In this document: in pieces, positions 1-11,273 of the stretch
Layout: each line of letters opens with the position of its first letter
Position numbering within the stretch: the stretch's first letter is position 1
Program-made: the position numbers and the translations under genes
Notes under the pieces: generated by a model
Seen by the model: the letters and a program-made list of their open reading frames with translations, nothing else
What the model was told of the DNA's origin: nothing
Database searches by the model: none
Source of the DNA: Aedes albopictus
Taxonomy: Eukaryota > Arthropoda > Insecta > Diptera > Culicidae
Direction of reading: 5' to 3'
Length of the DNA stretch: 64,000 nucleotides
Assembly (NCBI RefSeq): GCF_035046485.1
Contig: NC_085138.1
Span: 88,895,228 to 88,959,227 of the forward strand

Positions 1-2035
1 GGAATCCTTCCAGGATTCCCGGAGGAATCCTTCCAGGATTCCCGGAGGAATCCTTCCAGGATTCCCGGAGGAATCCTTCCAGGATTCCCGGAGGAATCCT
101 TCCAGGATTCCCGGAGGAATCCTTCCAGGATTCCCGGAGGAATCCTTCCAGGATTCCCGGAGGAATCCTTCCAGGATTCCCGGAGGAATCCTTCCAGGAT
201 TCCCGGAGGAATCCTTCCAGGATTCCCGGAGGAATCCTTCCAGGATTCCCGGAGGAATCCTTCCAGGATTCCCGGAGGAATCCTTCCAGGATTCCCGGAG
301 GAATCCTTCCAGGATTCCCGGAGGAATCCTTCCAGGATTCCCGGAGGAATCCTTCCAGGATTCCCGGAGGAATCCTTCCAGGATTCCCGGAGGAATCCTT
401 CCAGGATTCCCGGAGGAATCCTTCCAGGATTCCCGGAGGAATCCTTCCAGGATTCCCGGAGGAATCCTTCCAGGATTCCCGGAGGAATCCTTCCAGGATT
501 CCCGGAGGAATCCTTCCAGGATTCCCGGAGGAATCCTTCCAGGATTCCCGGAGGAATCCTTCCAGGATTCCCGGAGGAATCCTTCCAGGATTCCCGGAGG
601 AATCCTTCCAGGATTCCCGGAGGAATCCTCCCAGGATTCCCGGAGGAATCCTCCCAGGATTCCCGGAGGAATCCTCCCAGGATTCCCGGGGGAATCCTCC
701 CAGGATTCCCGGGGGAATCCTCCCAGGATTCCCGGAGGAATCCTCCCAGGATTCAAGGAGGAATCCTCCCAGGACTCCCGGAGGAATCCTCCCAGGATTC
801 CCGGAGGAATCCTCCCAGGATTCCCGGAGGAATCCTCCCAGGATTCCCGGAGGAATCCTCCCAGGATTCCCGGAGGAATCCTCCCAGGATTCCCGGAGGA
901 ATCCTCCCAGGATTCCCGGAGGAATCCTCCCAGGATTCCCGGATGAATCCTCCTAGGATTCCCGGTGGGATCCTCCCAGGATTCCCGGAGGAATCCTCCC
1001 AGGATTCCCGGAGGAATCCTCCCAGGATTCCCGGAGGAATCCTCCCAGGATTCCCGGAGGAATCCTCCCAGGATTCCCGGAGGAATCCTCCCAGGATTCC
1101 CGGAGGAATCCTCCCAGGATTCCCGGAGGAATCCTCCCAGGATTCCCGGAGGAATCCTCCCAGGATTCCCGGAGGAATCCTCCCAGGATTCCCGGAGGAA
1201 TCCTCCCAGGATTCCCGGAGGAATCCTCCCAGGATTCCCGGAGGAATCCTCCCAGGATCCCCGGAGGAATCCTCCCAGGATCCCCGGAGGAATCCTCCCA
1301 GGATCCCCGGAGGAATCCTCTAAGGATTTTCGGAGGAATCCTCTAAGGATTTTCGGAGGAATCCTCTAAGGATTCCCGGAGGAATCCTCTCATGATTTGC
1401 GAAGGAATCCTCTCAGGATTTGCGAAGGAATCCTCTCAGGATTTCCGGATGAATCCTCTCAGGATTTCCGGAGGAATACTCTCAGGATTTCCGGAGGAAT
1501 CCTCTCAGGATGTCCGGAGGAATCCTCTCAGGATTTCCGGAGGAATCCTCTCATGATTTGCGAAGGAATCCTCTCAGGATTTGCGAAGGAATCCTCTCAG
1601 GATTTCCGGATGAATCCTCTCAGGATTTCCGGATGAATCCTCTCAGGATTCCCGGAGGAATCCTCTCAGGATTCCCGGAGGAATCCTCTCAGGACTCCCG
1701 GAGGAATCCTCTCAGGATTCCCGGAGGAATCCTCTCAGGATTCCCGGAGGAATCCTCTCAGGATTCCCGGAGGAATCCTCTCAGGATTCCCGGAGGAATC
1801 CTCTCAGGATTCCCGGAGGAATCCTCTCAGGATTCCCGGAGGAATCCTCTCAGGATTCCCGGAGGAATCCTCTCAGGATTCCCGGAGGAATCCTCTCAGG
1901 ATTCCCGGAGGAATCCTCTCAGGATTCTCGGAGGAATCCTCGCAGGATTCCTGGAGGAATCCTCGCAGGATTCCTGGAAGAATCCTCGCAGGATTCCTGG
2001 AAGAATCCTCGCAGGATTCCTGGAGGAATCCTCCC
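1..2035. repeat. 23-bp minisatellite array, ordered variant blocks
   Basis: The unit has a 23-bp period, so three units make 69 nt and every frame stays open with a 23-residue peptide period; those frames are artefacts. Each unit holds GGAATCC and its complement GGATTCC about 5 nt apart, a possible 7-bp stem. Variants are ordered: CCTTCC units to about 625, CCTCCC units to about 1320, CTAAGG/TTTCGG and TTTGCG units to about 1640, CCTCTC units to about 1930, then CCTCGC/TTCCTGG units. The array continues beyond the left edge and stops abruptly against a truncated MITE. Confidence 0.97.
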
Positions 2036-2146
2036 CGGACAGTGTCTCGCGTGGCTCTACCAACAGGAGGCAGGGTGCTCATGAAAAAGACATCGGGCAA
2101 AAGTGTTTGATGAATTTCCTTTAAGAGTTACGTCTGTTTGTCTGTG
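2036..2146 (-). mobile_element. Truncated MITE of the CACAGACAAACAGACG family
   Basis: The right end reads TTACGTCTGTTTGTCTGTG, the complement of the terminal repeat seen at 34938, 39358 and 42116. The inner part (CTCATGAAAAAGACAT and the CTACCAACAGG stretch) matches the inverse of 42170-42230. Only one end survives; the minisatellite begins where the other half should be. Confidence 0.75.
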
Positions 2147-4136
2147 GTTACTTGTTCAGTCTCTTATCATTACTCGAAAAAAAGATCGTTCAGACCGAGT
2201 GGCACTCACATTTTCCCATACTCGTTATGTCTGGTTTTGTTCATTGAAAAAGTTTTACTCTTTCAAAAGTCAATAGTCACAAATACTTATTCTCGTGGGC
2301 AGTAACTTCTGCTAAAAATAGATGAACCATGGGAGAACGAGTACCAGCAGATAATTTGTCACGTTCCACCCATTGTGTGGGCATTTCCTCCTCCACGTAC
2401 TCCCACATATCAGCAGAGAGGGGAGTCAGACGAAGAGAAAGATCGTGAGAAATTACCAGCTTTGCCTTCGTGGTTGATATCTGCTGGTCGTCGGTCGCCG
2501 AGCCAGCGAATCACAAAGGGCTGGAAGCAGCAGCATTACTGCTGTTTGACTTTCCAACTGGCAGCAAATTATCTGCACACCGCTTTCACCTCGTTAAGCT
2601 CCATTGCAATGCCGCGGCCACCCCGACATAAGGGTTTCGAGCTCGTGAGCGAGCATCCATGGGTGGTCGGTCACCCACCCGCACATGGCAGCAGGGGCGA
2701 CCAGCCAGCACCCGATGGCAAGTGGCAAAACTTTTCCGCGAGAAACAATTAGCATAAATTTTCGCCGGTTCTGCTTCCGAGTTTTGGGGGCCTCTGGCCG
2801 TGGTACACCACCACCGTACGTACCGGCTGCGGTGGGCAAGCCGCAAGGACTTGCATTTTTATTGAAATTTATTCCTCGGTTCCGGCGCAAAGCTTCCGAA
2901 TAAAGCTTTCGGAAACTGGTGAGGTGAAGTGGCAAGCAATCGACACCTACACAGAAATCCTCGTCCCCGTCGTCGTCCGTTCACCGACAAACAACCTGAC
3001 GTTGGTTTCGCTATCGCAATCTCGAATGTTCCTCCACCAATGTCGAACGAAATCATTGACGCAAGGTGGAAAATCGATTACCATCAAAATGTGATTAACG
3101 GAGCAGCAACAGCAGCCATCAGCAGTAGGTGCCAGCTCAAACGCCATCGTGTCATCATAGTCAGTGAAAATTGGTTCCATTTCCACCCACGCACGCACAC
3201 ACGCACGCATCACAACCCCCCGAGGGAGGGGGTGTTATCGTGATAAATACCGCGTCATCCTACCTACCCGAAATTAATTCGTCACTCACAACCATCAGGC
3301 GGCGGCGATGATGACATCCATCGACCGACCATGATGATGGGACCCCAACCGAAAGGCATCGAAATCATACGTAACGAATGATGACACCGGGTATAAATTA
3401 CCCTCCATGGCCCATGACGACGACGACGACAGCAACCAACAAAACTCGGGGTGGATTTGTTTGTTGGTTCGGTCAAACGGAGCACTTCCAGCATTACTGC
3501 AGCAGAGTGTGGTGAGGTTTCCAATTTCAGATCAAAACGTGCTCGGCTTGTTTGTCGATGGATGACTGACCACAACGAGCGAGCCGACATCAGACGCCGA
3601 CGCCAACGCCAACAACAGCCCTGTTGTGCCTACGATTGGCGCATGATGATGAACGGATGGATGGATGGTTGAACGCGGAACGAGCTTGCTGCTGTTGGTC
3701 TCACTGGGTGCAAAGTTCTGGAAGATAACAACGACTGCTGGCTGGGGGGAATGGGAAATGGATTGCAATAATGGAGGCAATTTCGATCAATTAAGGTACC
3801 ACACGGCTGATGAATAACTTAGTGGCTGTGTGGGGGAGGAAAATTTTTCTTTTAATGGGGATTAATTTCAAGGAGAGTTGAAATGAATTTAACATGAATA
3901 GAATTATTAAGCGTCAATTATCAAGGACATGCTGATATTTCGTAAGAAAGTCAATCAATAAATTAGTAAATCTAGGCTGATACGCCCTAGTTACCTAATT
4001 GTATATAAGCCTTCTTTTTCAACTAAATAAGTGCGGAAACAATTTCAAAAAATGTTGAATTAAAGCTTCTTCATATTAACATAGAAAACCATTTGAGGTT
4101 CGAAAGCTCATTCCCAAGAGTTTTTTTTTATCTAGT
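2147..4136. other. Low-copy sequence without supported gene
   Basis: Mixed composition with GC-richer stretches from 2370 to 3760, short trinucleotide runs (GACGACGAC near 3420) and a GGATGGATGG run near 3655. A TATAAATTA motif lies near 3391, without other promoter evidence. Several overlapping open frames of 60-125 codons occur on both strands. None shows a recognisable domain, so I call none. Confidence 0.5.
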
Positions 4137-5093
4137 TCATTTATTTGGGGCTCAATCGCGTATAACGCTTTACGGAGCCGAGAATCTTTCTTTGTACTTA
4201 ATAGTATACAGAGTAATAACTTTTTAATGATATCTGTTAGTAAGGGTGGAAGCCAGGGTACTAGTGGCAGCTCGAGGTTAGAAGGTCACATTTTGAGGGA
4301 TGGACAGGGTAAGGATTGGGCCAAAGGTTTCACTGCTGCTTATCCGGGGGTGAATCGCATCTTGCTAGCGTATTCGGTCCCTTGTGGTGTTGGTACCAAC
4401 TTGTTGTGGGACTTGGTCTTCCGAATGGCCAGGAGCAGCTTGGTAACACAAAGAGGACAAAACAGAGAAAAAAAAACTGGAGAATAAAACACAAGCGCAT
4501 TAAACTTGTATACCAGCAGATCGAAGAAAGTCGAAAATACATCCCATGTATGTGACATCGCGGGTCCCCAACACATCTCTCACAAGAACAAAGGGTTGTC
4601 TACCTCGGGCCTCAAGGGTATCCAATAGTAGCGCTCTGGAGGCGTCATTATCCGGGCATTGCCAAACTACGTGGTCGATGTCATCATAACCGGAATCGCA
4701 CTTATGTAGTACAAACATTGCTCAACGCGAGGTTAATCCTGTGTAAATGTGCGTCTAGCGAGTAATGGTTGGACATAAGTCTTGTCATCACGCGAATGAA
4801 ATTGCGACTTACATCCAGACCATACCACCACACTCGCAAAGAAACATTAGGAATAATGGAATGTAACCACCATCCCAGCTGACCATCTCGCCAATCATTT
4901 TGCCAACTTTGAAGAGAACTCTGGCTAACAAAATGGGAAAATTCATCATGTGAAATTCTTCTATCATAGATCTCACCTTCCTGTGCGCCCACCTTTGCGA
5001 GAGAGTCAGCCTTCTCATTGCCATAAATTGAGCAATGTGAGGGGACCCATACAAAGGTAATCATGTATGATCTTTCGACCAGTGCACCCATCT
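4137..5093 (-). pseudogene. Non-LTR retrotransposon 3' end: second half of RNase H, tail and 3' UTR
   Basis: Read on the minus strand from 5093, the frame gives an RNase H C-terminal half with FVWVPSHCSI and GNEKADSLAK, the usual fourth-acidic-residue region of RNase H in LOA/I-type elements. Near 4715 a frameshift leads into KCDSGYDDIDHVVWQC, a Cys/His tail typical of these elements, which ends with a stop near 4500. The 3' UTR follows and ends near TTTATTTGGGGCTCAATCGCG at 4140. The first half of the same RNase H lies at 7019-7640, separated by the element at 5094-7018. It is dead: frameshifted, interrupted and 5'-truncated. The clade assignment (Lian/LOA-like) is by resemblance. Confidence 0.85.
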
Positions 5094-7018
5094 CACAGTG
5101 GTACCGCCATAGGCCAAAAATCGAAAAATTGATTGTCTAATTTATGAGTTTGTATAATTTTTATAAATCAATAATGTTCCCAAGAATGCAGAAAATCCAT
5201 TTTTATGTAAGTTTCTGTTGCATATTTTGCATGAGAGCGTGGGTACTGTTACGCAATTTTACATTCTTTAAATTTGTCGAAAAATCACATGACTTTTGAC
5301 GTGTACTCCGTGTCTTCGTATAACAAAAGCAAGTAGATTTTCAATTAGTTTTCAACGCAGAGAATCAGAATAGATGTTTATCTTCCAAATCGAAGCGCTA
5401 AAAACCGAATCTGGATGTTTTTGGTCCAATGGGGATGTGAGTAATAGGCACATAATTTTACCAATAGAATATATACATAATAAAAATTCATGTAACATTT
5501 CAAACATGTTCTTAACCACATTTAATCAATCGTCCGCTAGCAAATGATCAGATTTGAGTAGGAGAATTAATCTGTGAAGGTTGTAGCTGCAATTATCTGC
5601 ATACAAGCTTGCAGGATGTATTGGAAGTTACCCGTTATTTTTTTATAAAAAATATGTATTAAAATAACTACAAAATTACATATATATTAGTTTTTCTGTA
5701 ATGGTCTGAAATGCGTACCAAAATGACTGAAATTTTTACAGGAGATATTTCAAAGCTTTTTACAATAATTGAGGGATATTTTATTTGAAACCAATCTTTG
5801 AAAATGTTTTTCTTTTTAATTATGAACAAAAAATACACTTCTGGAGGTATTGAGATATTCATACCTCAATAGTTGCATAACAAACATTCTTATTTGGCCT
5901 CGTCAAAACTTACCTCTGTGATTGTCGAATTTGATAAGAAGTTTTGCATTTGCTGCCAACATTAAAAAAAAATCCTCAAAATCCATTCACTAATTAATAC
6001 TGTAGTGCTGGAAGAAAAAGGAGTAAATACGCTCTTTTAGTAATATTTACTAAAAGAGCGTATTTACTCCTCATATTCCCTTCCCAAATCGGAATATTTG
6101 ATAAATTCATTAACGTTGAATCTTATTGTACAAATTGATTTCTTTAAAAATAGCATGGGGCTGATTAAATTGCAATGACGAATGGTATTTGTATATATTT
6201 CTTTTATTGGGTAAGAGCTATACATGATTAAAATCCCATGTACTATATTACTGGATAGCAGTTGCAATGCAATTGTAAGAAACAAATACGACTGGACAGA
6301 TACTTGAATCTTTTTTATTATGCAAAACACAGGCCCATGAATTATATGACATATAACTGTATAAAGCAAAATTTGTATGGTTGAATAATTTCCTTTTACG
6401 TACGTTTTGTGAATTAATCCTGAATTTTGAAATAATTTCAGAAGTAATTGATTCTGTAATTGCACTATTGTTACTATTGTTTATGAATTATCGCTTTTGG
6501 GCATTAGGTACTGCAGTTATACATACTAATCCGATATGTGATGATTTTTTTCTGTGTTTCGACAATGCAAACTATGTACCTTATTTCTGAAAAAAAAAAT
6601 CAGTTTCATATATTTATTTTATTGCAGTAGAAATAGAACCTACTAATAAAATCACAACTATAATGCTAATACTGATTCTATTCACAAGAATCTATTATGA
6701 TACAGTCGTGCTATACATGTTTTAACGTGCAATACTTAGCAGAATTTTCTCAGAATTCGACCCATTCTTCATAATAATTAAAAATATTTGATTACTGATT
6801 TCTGTGCAAAATAAAGTTTTTTTAATGATATTTTCATTTAGGTATCATAAATAAAAATATTCAAAGTTCATATTTTTCAAGTGATGATCATGAAAATGAA
6901 TTGGAATATCCTTTTTTAGCCATAACATGCTATTTCTGGTCACTTATAATGATTCTGCCCTTCAAAAAACGAAGAAAATGATTTATGACCGCTTCCCTGA
7001 ACAAATGGAACCACTGTG
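5094..7018. mobile_element. Transib-like non-autonomous DNA transposon inserted in RNase H
   Basis: The ends are CACAGTGGTACC (left) and, inverted, CACAGTGGTTCC (right). They are flanked by a 5-bp direct repeat CATCT at 5089-5093 and 7019-7023. Excision leaving one CATCT rejoins the retrotransposon reading frame exactly, which fixes the boundaries. A 5-bp target duplication with CACAGTG-type ends is the known signature of Transib, the superfamily related to RAG1. The right end has heptamer, 23 bp, then TCATAAATC; the left has heptamer, 13 bp, then CCAAAAATC. I see no transposase; the longest internal frames (64-133 codons) look like chance. The element is very A+T-rich. Confidence 0.75.
6020..6070. 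repeat. Perfect 24-bp inverted repeat with 3-nt loop
   Basis: Arms 6020-6043 and 6047-6070 are exact reverse complements (starting GGAGTAAATACGCTC) around TAT. The repeat sits inside the Transib-like element and could be a tiny nested foldback element or an internal hairpin. Confidence 0.95.
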
Positions 7019-7640
7019 CATCTGCTCCCTTATTTTTGTAAGAAAGTAAGATGGATGTTTTACAGGTTTCATCGATCGGAGTGCCTCAATCGAACTAAGG
7101 CTATCCGAGAAGATGAAGAAATAGTCTACGGGTATGTTGGAAATCATCCCCAAAGCGAAGTTGATTGCTGCCAGCTCAGCAACATAAACCGAACAAGGTT
7201 CCTGAAGTTTGCGGAAGGCGGTGAAATTTTCATTGAAGACACCGAAACCAGTGGATCCATTTATGCGAGACCCATCAGTGAAGAATCTCTTACAGGAATT
7301 GACATTTTAGTACTTTTTGTTAAAAATGCGAGGAATAGATATACATCGAAGTTGATCTGGTATTCCATGAATAGCTTGTTTCATGGACAGATCGTATTTA
7401 ACAGAGGAACTGTCATTAGTGAAGTGTACACGAGGAGGGTTATAACTTGGTAGGCTTATGTCAGACGACATGTAGAACAGATAAATTCTCATGAATTTTG
7501 ACTGAGTGTTCAGACTGAGCATTTCTTTGAAGTTTCCAATAACAAGTGTGTTGCTCACTCCACACTTGATAAGTAACCTTAGCGAGAGCTCCCAGAAGCG
7601 GTTCTGTATTCCCAAGAGTTATGATAAAATCTCAGGAAGA
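7019..7640 (-). pseudogene. Non-LTR retrotransposon: RT-RNase H linker and first half of RNase H
   Basis: On the minus strand an uninterrupted frame from about 7615 gives SLPSYNPPRVHFTNDSSSV and GIPDQLRCISIPRIF, the spacer found between RT and RNase H in Aedes elements. It then runs through an in-frame stop near 7305 into FFTDGSRINGSTGFG, VYVAELAAI and FSDSLSSIEAL. These carry the first three acidic residues (D, E, D) of RNase H. It ends at codon Met at the CATCT target site and continues at 5093. Upstream RT sequence is missing. Confidence 0.85.
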
Positions 7641-8230
7641 CTTTGTGGAAGGGGAAGAGGCTGGAAAACTTTTACATTGACCCTTCAATAGTTACGCTGT
7701 TGTATTTTGTACCAGAACCGTAGCGTGCGGTTGGTCAGGCCCTGCCAAGGGCTCCAGCCTCAGAGGGGCGCCGAAAATGCTTAAGGTTAGAAGGAAAGGA
7801 TGATGCTATTTTTTGCTTGAATGTTATCAAGATTTCATTATTTACAGTAGGTATCTAAGATTGGTCATGTGTTTTTTTCGCGTTCTTCGTATTACTAAAC
7901 ATTCAGATTTCTCTAGATAATTTTGAATATTTATCATGACGTTACTTGGAAATTGAGCTTTTTTTATTTTGAGAAGATATTTTAGTTTGTTGTTTTGTGT
8001 GAGTAATGCAAAATCAATAAGCTTTCGAAATTCTACTGAAACTTTCTCTATGAAAATTCATAATCATTCGTACTAGGAAATATTGCTTACTTCCAAGAAT
8101 TCTTCGCGTTATTTGAAATATTTTTCAGTGTTTACAAAAAAGCATTTTAAATGAAAATAATCAAACGGAAGGAAGCCCGTCTCCTGGAATAATATTACAG
8201 GAACTCCTTCATGAAATCTACCAGGTACTA
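7641..8230. other. Intergenic sequence, no gene
   Basis: Around 7710-7780 a GC-richer stretch (CCGTAGCGTGCGGTTGG and GGCCCTGCCAAGGGC, a short palindrome) looks like the end of another repeat, but I found no partner in this window. The rest is A+T-rich and featureless. Confidence 0.4.
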
Positions 8231-8547
8231 CAGTGGTTTTTCGGTTTTATCACGCTCAAAAAAAATTTTACCGTGATAAAAACGAAACCGTGAATTTGGC
8301 GAAACGAGAAATAAATGTAATTTTTTTATCAAAAATTGTTCAGCTGCAAAATATATTAGTCATAGCTTATATTAATTAACTGTTTTGGTGGACTGGACAA
8401 TGCTGTATTGACTTTATATTGATTTCGGAATGTTTTGAAACAAGTGTGATAAAAACGAAATGAAAATCGTGATAAAATCGAACAGAAAACCGTGAATTTG
8501 GACGAGTAGTGATTAAAACGACCAATGATAAAACCGAAACGCCACTG
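8231..8547. mobile_element. Pogo-like MITE with TA target duplication
   Basis: The left end CAGTGGTTTTTCGGTTTTAT and the inverted right end CAGTGGCGTTTCGGTTTTAT pair as about 24-bp terminal inverted repeats. Both sides are flanked by TA (8229-8230, 8548-8549). Subterminal GTGATAAAAACGAAA motifs recur inside. CAGT ends with TA duplication fit the pogo/Tigger branch of Tc1/mariner. No coding sequence is present. Confidence 0.8.
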
Positions 8548-8549
8548 TA

Positions 8550-9440
8550 CTTAGTTTTTGCTGGGTTTTCTTCAGCAAATCTTTCAGTGGTTCTTTCAAC
8601 AAAAAAAATCTTCTTGATATTTCTCGAAGGATTCCTTTAGAAATTCCCTCAGGGAGACTTTCAGGATAATATGTTTTTAACCTTCTTCGTGCATTAGCTT
8701 GCGCGCACCTCACTGACCTAGTGCACGTTTAGGGGTCATAATGACCCTAATGCACGAAGAGGGTTAAAGGCTTTATGAACTTACTCAGAAATTAGTTAAA
8801 AGATTTACCCCGATAATCTTCCATAGTTTTTTCAGAGTTCCATTTTTTTTCGAAATTCCAATAGATATTTCTACAAAAAAAAATCTATAAGGTTTACGTA
8901 GAAACTCTATGATAGATTTCTTCAGTAATTCCTCCATGGATTCCTACAGAAAATTCGGCAGAGATTCCTTCAGATTTTTTTTCAGGAATTTGTTCTTAGA
9001 AATTCGATCAATCCATTGATGTTTTCTTTAATTTTCTCCAGAAAATCATTAATTTGGAATTCGTTCAGGAATTTCTCCAGGCATTCCGTTAAAAAATCTG
9101 CCATTGACTTCATCCAAAATTAAACCAGAAGTTTCTTAAAAAAGCCTTCCATATTGCATTCCGAAAATCCTCCTTGGACGCCTTCATAAAACCTTCTAGG
9201 GATTTTTTTATAATCCTCCAGAGATTCCACAAAAGCTTTTTCAGGGATTCATTCAAAAAATCATCCAAGTATTATTACAGATTTTTTTCCAGTGTTTCTT
9301 CACAAATTATGACAGATATTTCATCATGCATTTCTTCACGAACTGCTCCAGGAATTCCTGCGAGAATTACTCCATGAATTTCATCCAGAGATTCCAACAG
9401 AAACTCACGTAGAGATTCCTTCAGGAATTCCTCCTGATAT
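8550..9440. repeat. Degenerate TTCC/GGAA interspersed minisatellite-like tract
   Basis: Irregular repeats of the form TTCTTCAGGAATTCCTCCA run through this stretch with much substitution. The same style returns at 27528-28130 and 47665-47990. It is a decayed relative of simple palindromic GGAATTCC units and contains no gene. Confidence 0.65.
8681..8763. mobile_element. 83-bp TTAA-flanked MITE
   Basis: CCTTCTTCGTGCATTAG and, inverted at the other end, CCCTCTTCGTGCATTAG form 17-bp terminal repeats. TTAA flanks both ends (8677-8680, 8764-8767). This fits a very small piggyBac-like MITE. Confidence 0.75.
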
Positions 9441-9661
9441 GTTCTCCATGTTCATGGGTTGTCTAATGATTACTGAAAAATTTCTTACAGATCTTCTGAG
9501 AAATATTTTTTAATGCTTATTATGCTAGATCTTGAGAGCCTCTCTTCCAGATGGAAAAACAATTTTTAAAAAAGATGTAAAGCTTTCTTTTTCTAGTACC
9601 TAAAGGTGTTTTCAAACTGGAAAACTTTATCTTAAGGACGAACTTCAGAGAATACAAACGA

Positions 9662-9897
9662 GGGGCCCAGAATCAAAGGGATGTAAGTGACCATTTTGTC
9701 GATTTTGAGCTGAGTATATAAAAAAATTCTTCAGATTTTAAGCTTTCAGGATCTTTTTTACGATTATTTTTACAATAAATCGTAGAAAATTGGATCGATT
9801 CTGAAACTCCATACAAAAAAAAAATGGTGAAAAACTTTAAACTTCATTTCCTCGAGAGTAGGTTTTTGTCACTTACAGCTCTTTGCTTCTAACCCCC
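9662..9897. mobile_element. MITE ending GGGG(C/G), TGTAAGTGAC motif
   Basis: The left end GGGGCCCAGAATCAAAGGG with ATGTAAGTGACC matches the inverse of the right end (GTCACTTACAGCTCTTTGC TTCTAACCCCC) over about 35 bp with mismatches. I could not fix the target duplication. Confidence 0.6.
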
Positions 9898-10110
9898 TCA
9901 AATATGGCTGCCACAATGGCAGATTTGGTCCACTACTCACGTTTGCAAGAGCACCTATCTTAAAAATTCGTAAACAAATGCTCTCGATTTGGAAAAGCTG
10001 CTCTTTTTGCAAGCCAGGAGAAACAAGTGCGACTTGGTGCTTCATTCGTCAGATTTGTGCCTCTAAAGTTTGTATGCAAAATTGCAATGGGATTTCTTGA
10101 TGTTTCATCT
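9898..10110. repeat. Dispersed repeat fragment, copy 1
   Basis: It reads, inverted, like 45530-45850 and 60590-60700 and like 20455-20640. Shared parts are the ATATGGCTGCCACAATG / CATTGTGACAGCCAtat stretch and the CTCTTGAAA, AAATTCGTAAACAAATG and TGTTTACGAATTTTCAAGAT stretches. In copies A and B this family is split by a MITE at 45681 and 62550; here it is unsplit. Confidence 0.55.
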
Positions 10111-10387
10111 TAACTAGGATTTTTATCGAATCCTCGTCTATCTAACCACGTACTAATAATACCGCCTAACGCCTCATGGTCAATTTGGTATCAATAACTA
10201 ATCATAAATTTGCTTCCATATCATGTTATGGAAAAAATCTACTAAAGATCTGCAATTTCCTTGTAATTTTAAGATTGAATAATTATTGTCACTCGAATTC
10301 TGTTTCCTTCTAATCCACGTCTATTTTGGGCATAACCTGAATTCAATTCCCGGCACACCGTCTACGTGACACTATGGTACAATGGAT

Positions 10388-11196
10388 GGTCACTAGTATG
10401 GGACACGCTTATATGGAAAAAATAAATCTTCGCTCCAGTCGACTTTTTAGATCCTATTTAGGTCCCATATGAACTGTACAAAATTTCAGCGCAATCGGTG
10501 AAACTATATTTTAGAGCAAGCGGTTCAAAGTTTGCATAGGATTTACTATGGGAAAACTTACACTTTCAAACAAAAAATCGTAGAGGTCACCCTTTGTCTC
10601 CTTAATTCAAATCGACCAATGGTATTGGTAGAAAAAACATTTATGAAACTTTGCTTCGAAGACCGCAAAACAATTGGATGCTTGTGGAAAAAGTTATTGA
10701 TTTATTACCGATTAATGATATAACAAACGGCTTTTTGTTTTGTTTTATCAGCAGCACTGCTGCTGCCGTTGTTGCATGGGATGGCGGGAGGCATCACCAC
10801 CCCCCAGAAACAGCAGCAGCCAAGGCCGCAGCTACAGTGCTGCTAATAAAACAAAACAAAAAGCCGTTCGTTGGATCACTAATCGGTAATAAATCAATAA
10901 CTTTTTCTACAAGAATCCAATCGTTTTGCGGTCTTCTAAGGAAAGTTTCATAAATCATTTTTCTACAAGATGCATTGATCGATTTGAATTAAGGAGACAA
11001 GGCACGACCTCAGGGATTTTTTATCTGAAAGTGTAACTTTTCCCATAGTAAATCCTATGAAAACTTTGAACCGCTTGCACTAAATCATAGTTTCACCGAT
11101 TGCGGTGAAATTTTGTACAGTTCATATGGAACCTAAATGGAATCAAAAAAGCTGACTGGAGCTAGAATTTGATGTATGTCCCATACTAATGGTCAC
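10388..11196. mobile_element. Foldback element with about 380-bp arms
   Basis: The left arm (10388 to about 10775) and right arm (about 10812-11196) are inverted copies: CACTAGTATGGGACA against TGTCCCATACTAATG, CCTTAATTCAAATCGACC against its inverse, and AACAAACGGCTTTTTGTTTT against its inverse. The loop region carries CAGCAG/CTGCTG runs and GGCGGGAGGCATCACC. Outermost ends and target duplication are unclear. It has no coding potential beyond arm artefacts. Confidence 0.85.
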
Positions 11197-11273
11197 CGTA
11201 GGTGTTTATGAAAATGGGTCTACATCCCAAGATACATCCAAGCTTAAAATAACGATCAAAACATTTCAATTAA

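Noticed and set aside
1..2035. CRISPR-like array
   Set aside because: There are no unique spacers; units are contiguous 23-bp repeats, and the context is an insect genome.
943..2124. Open frames of 75-204 codons with a 23-residue repeat
   Set aside because: They are translations of the 23-bp minisatellite in several frames and both strands; no start, domain or codon signal beyond the repeat.
5094..7018. A Transib transposase encoded inside the element
   Set aside because: The longest frames (133 codons minus at 6064-6465) are Ile/Leu-rich with no conserved DDE-type context, typical of A+T-rich chance frames.
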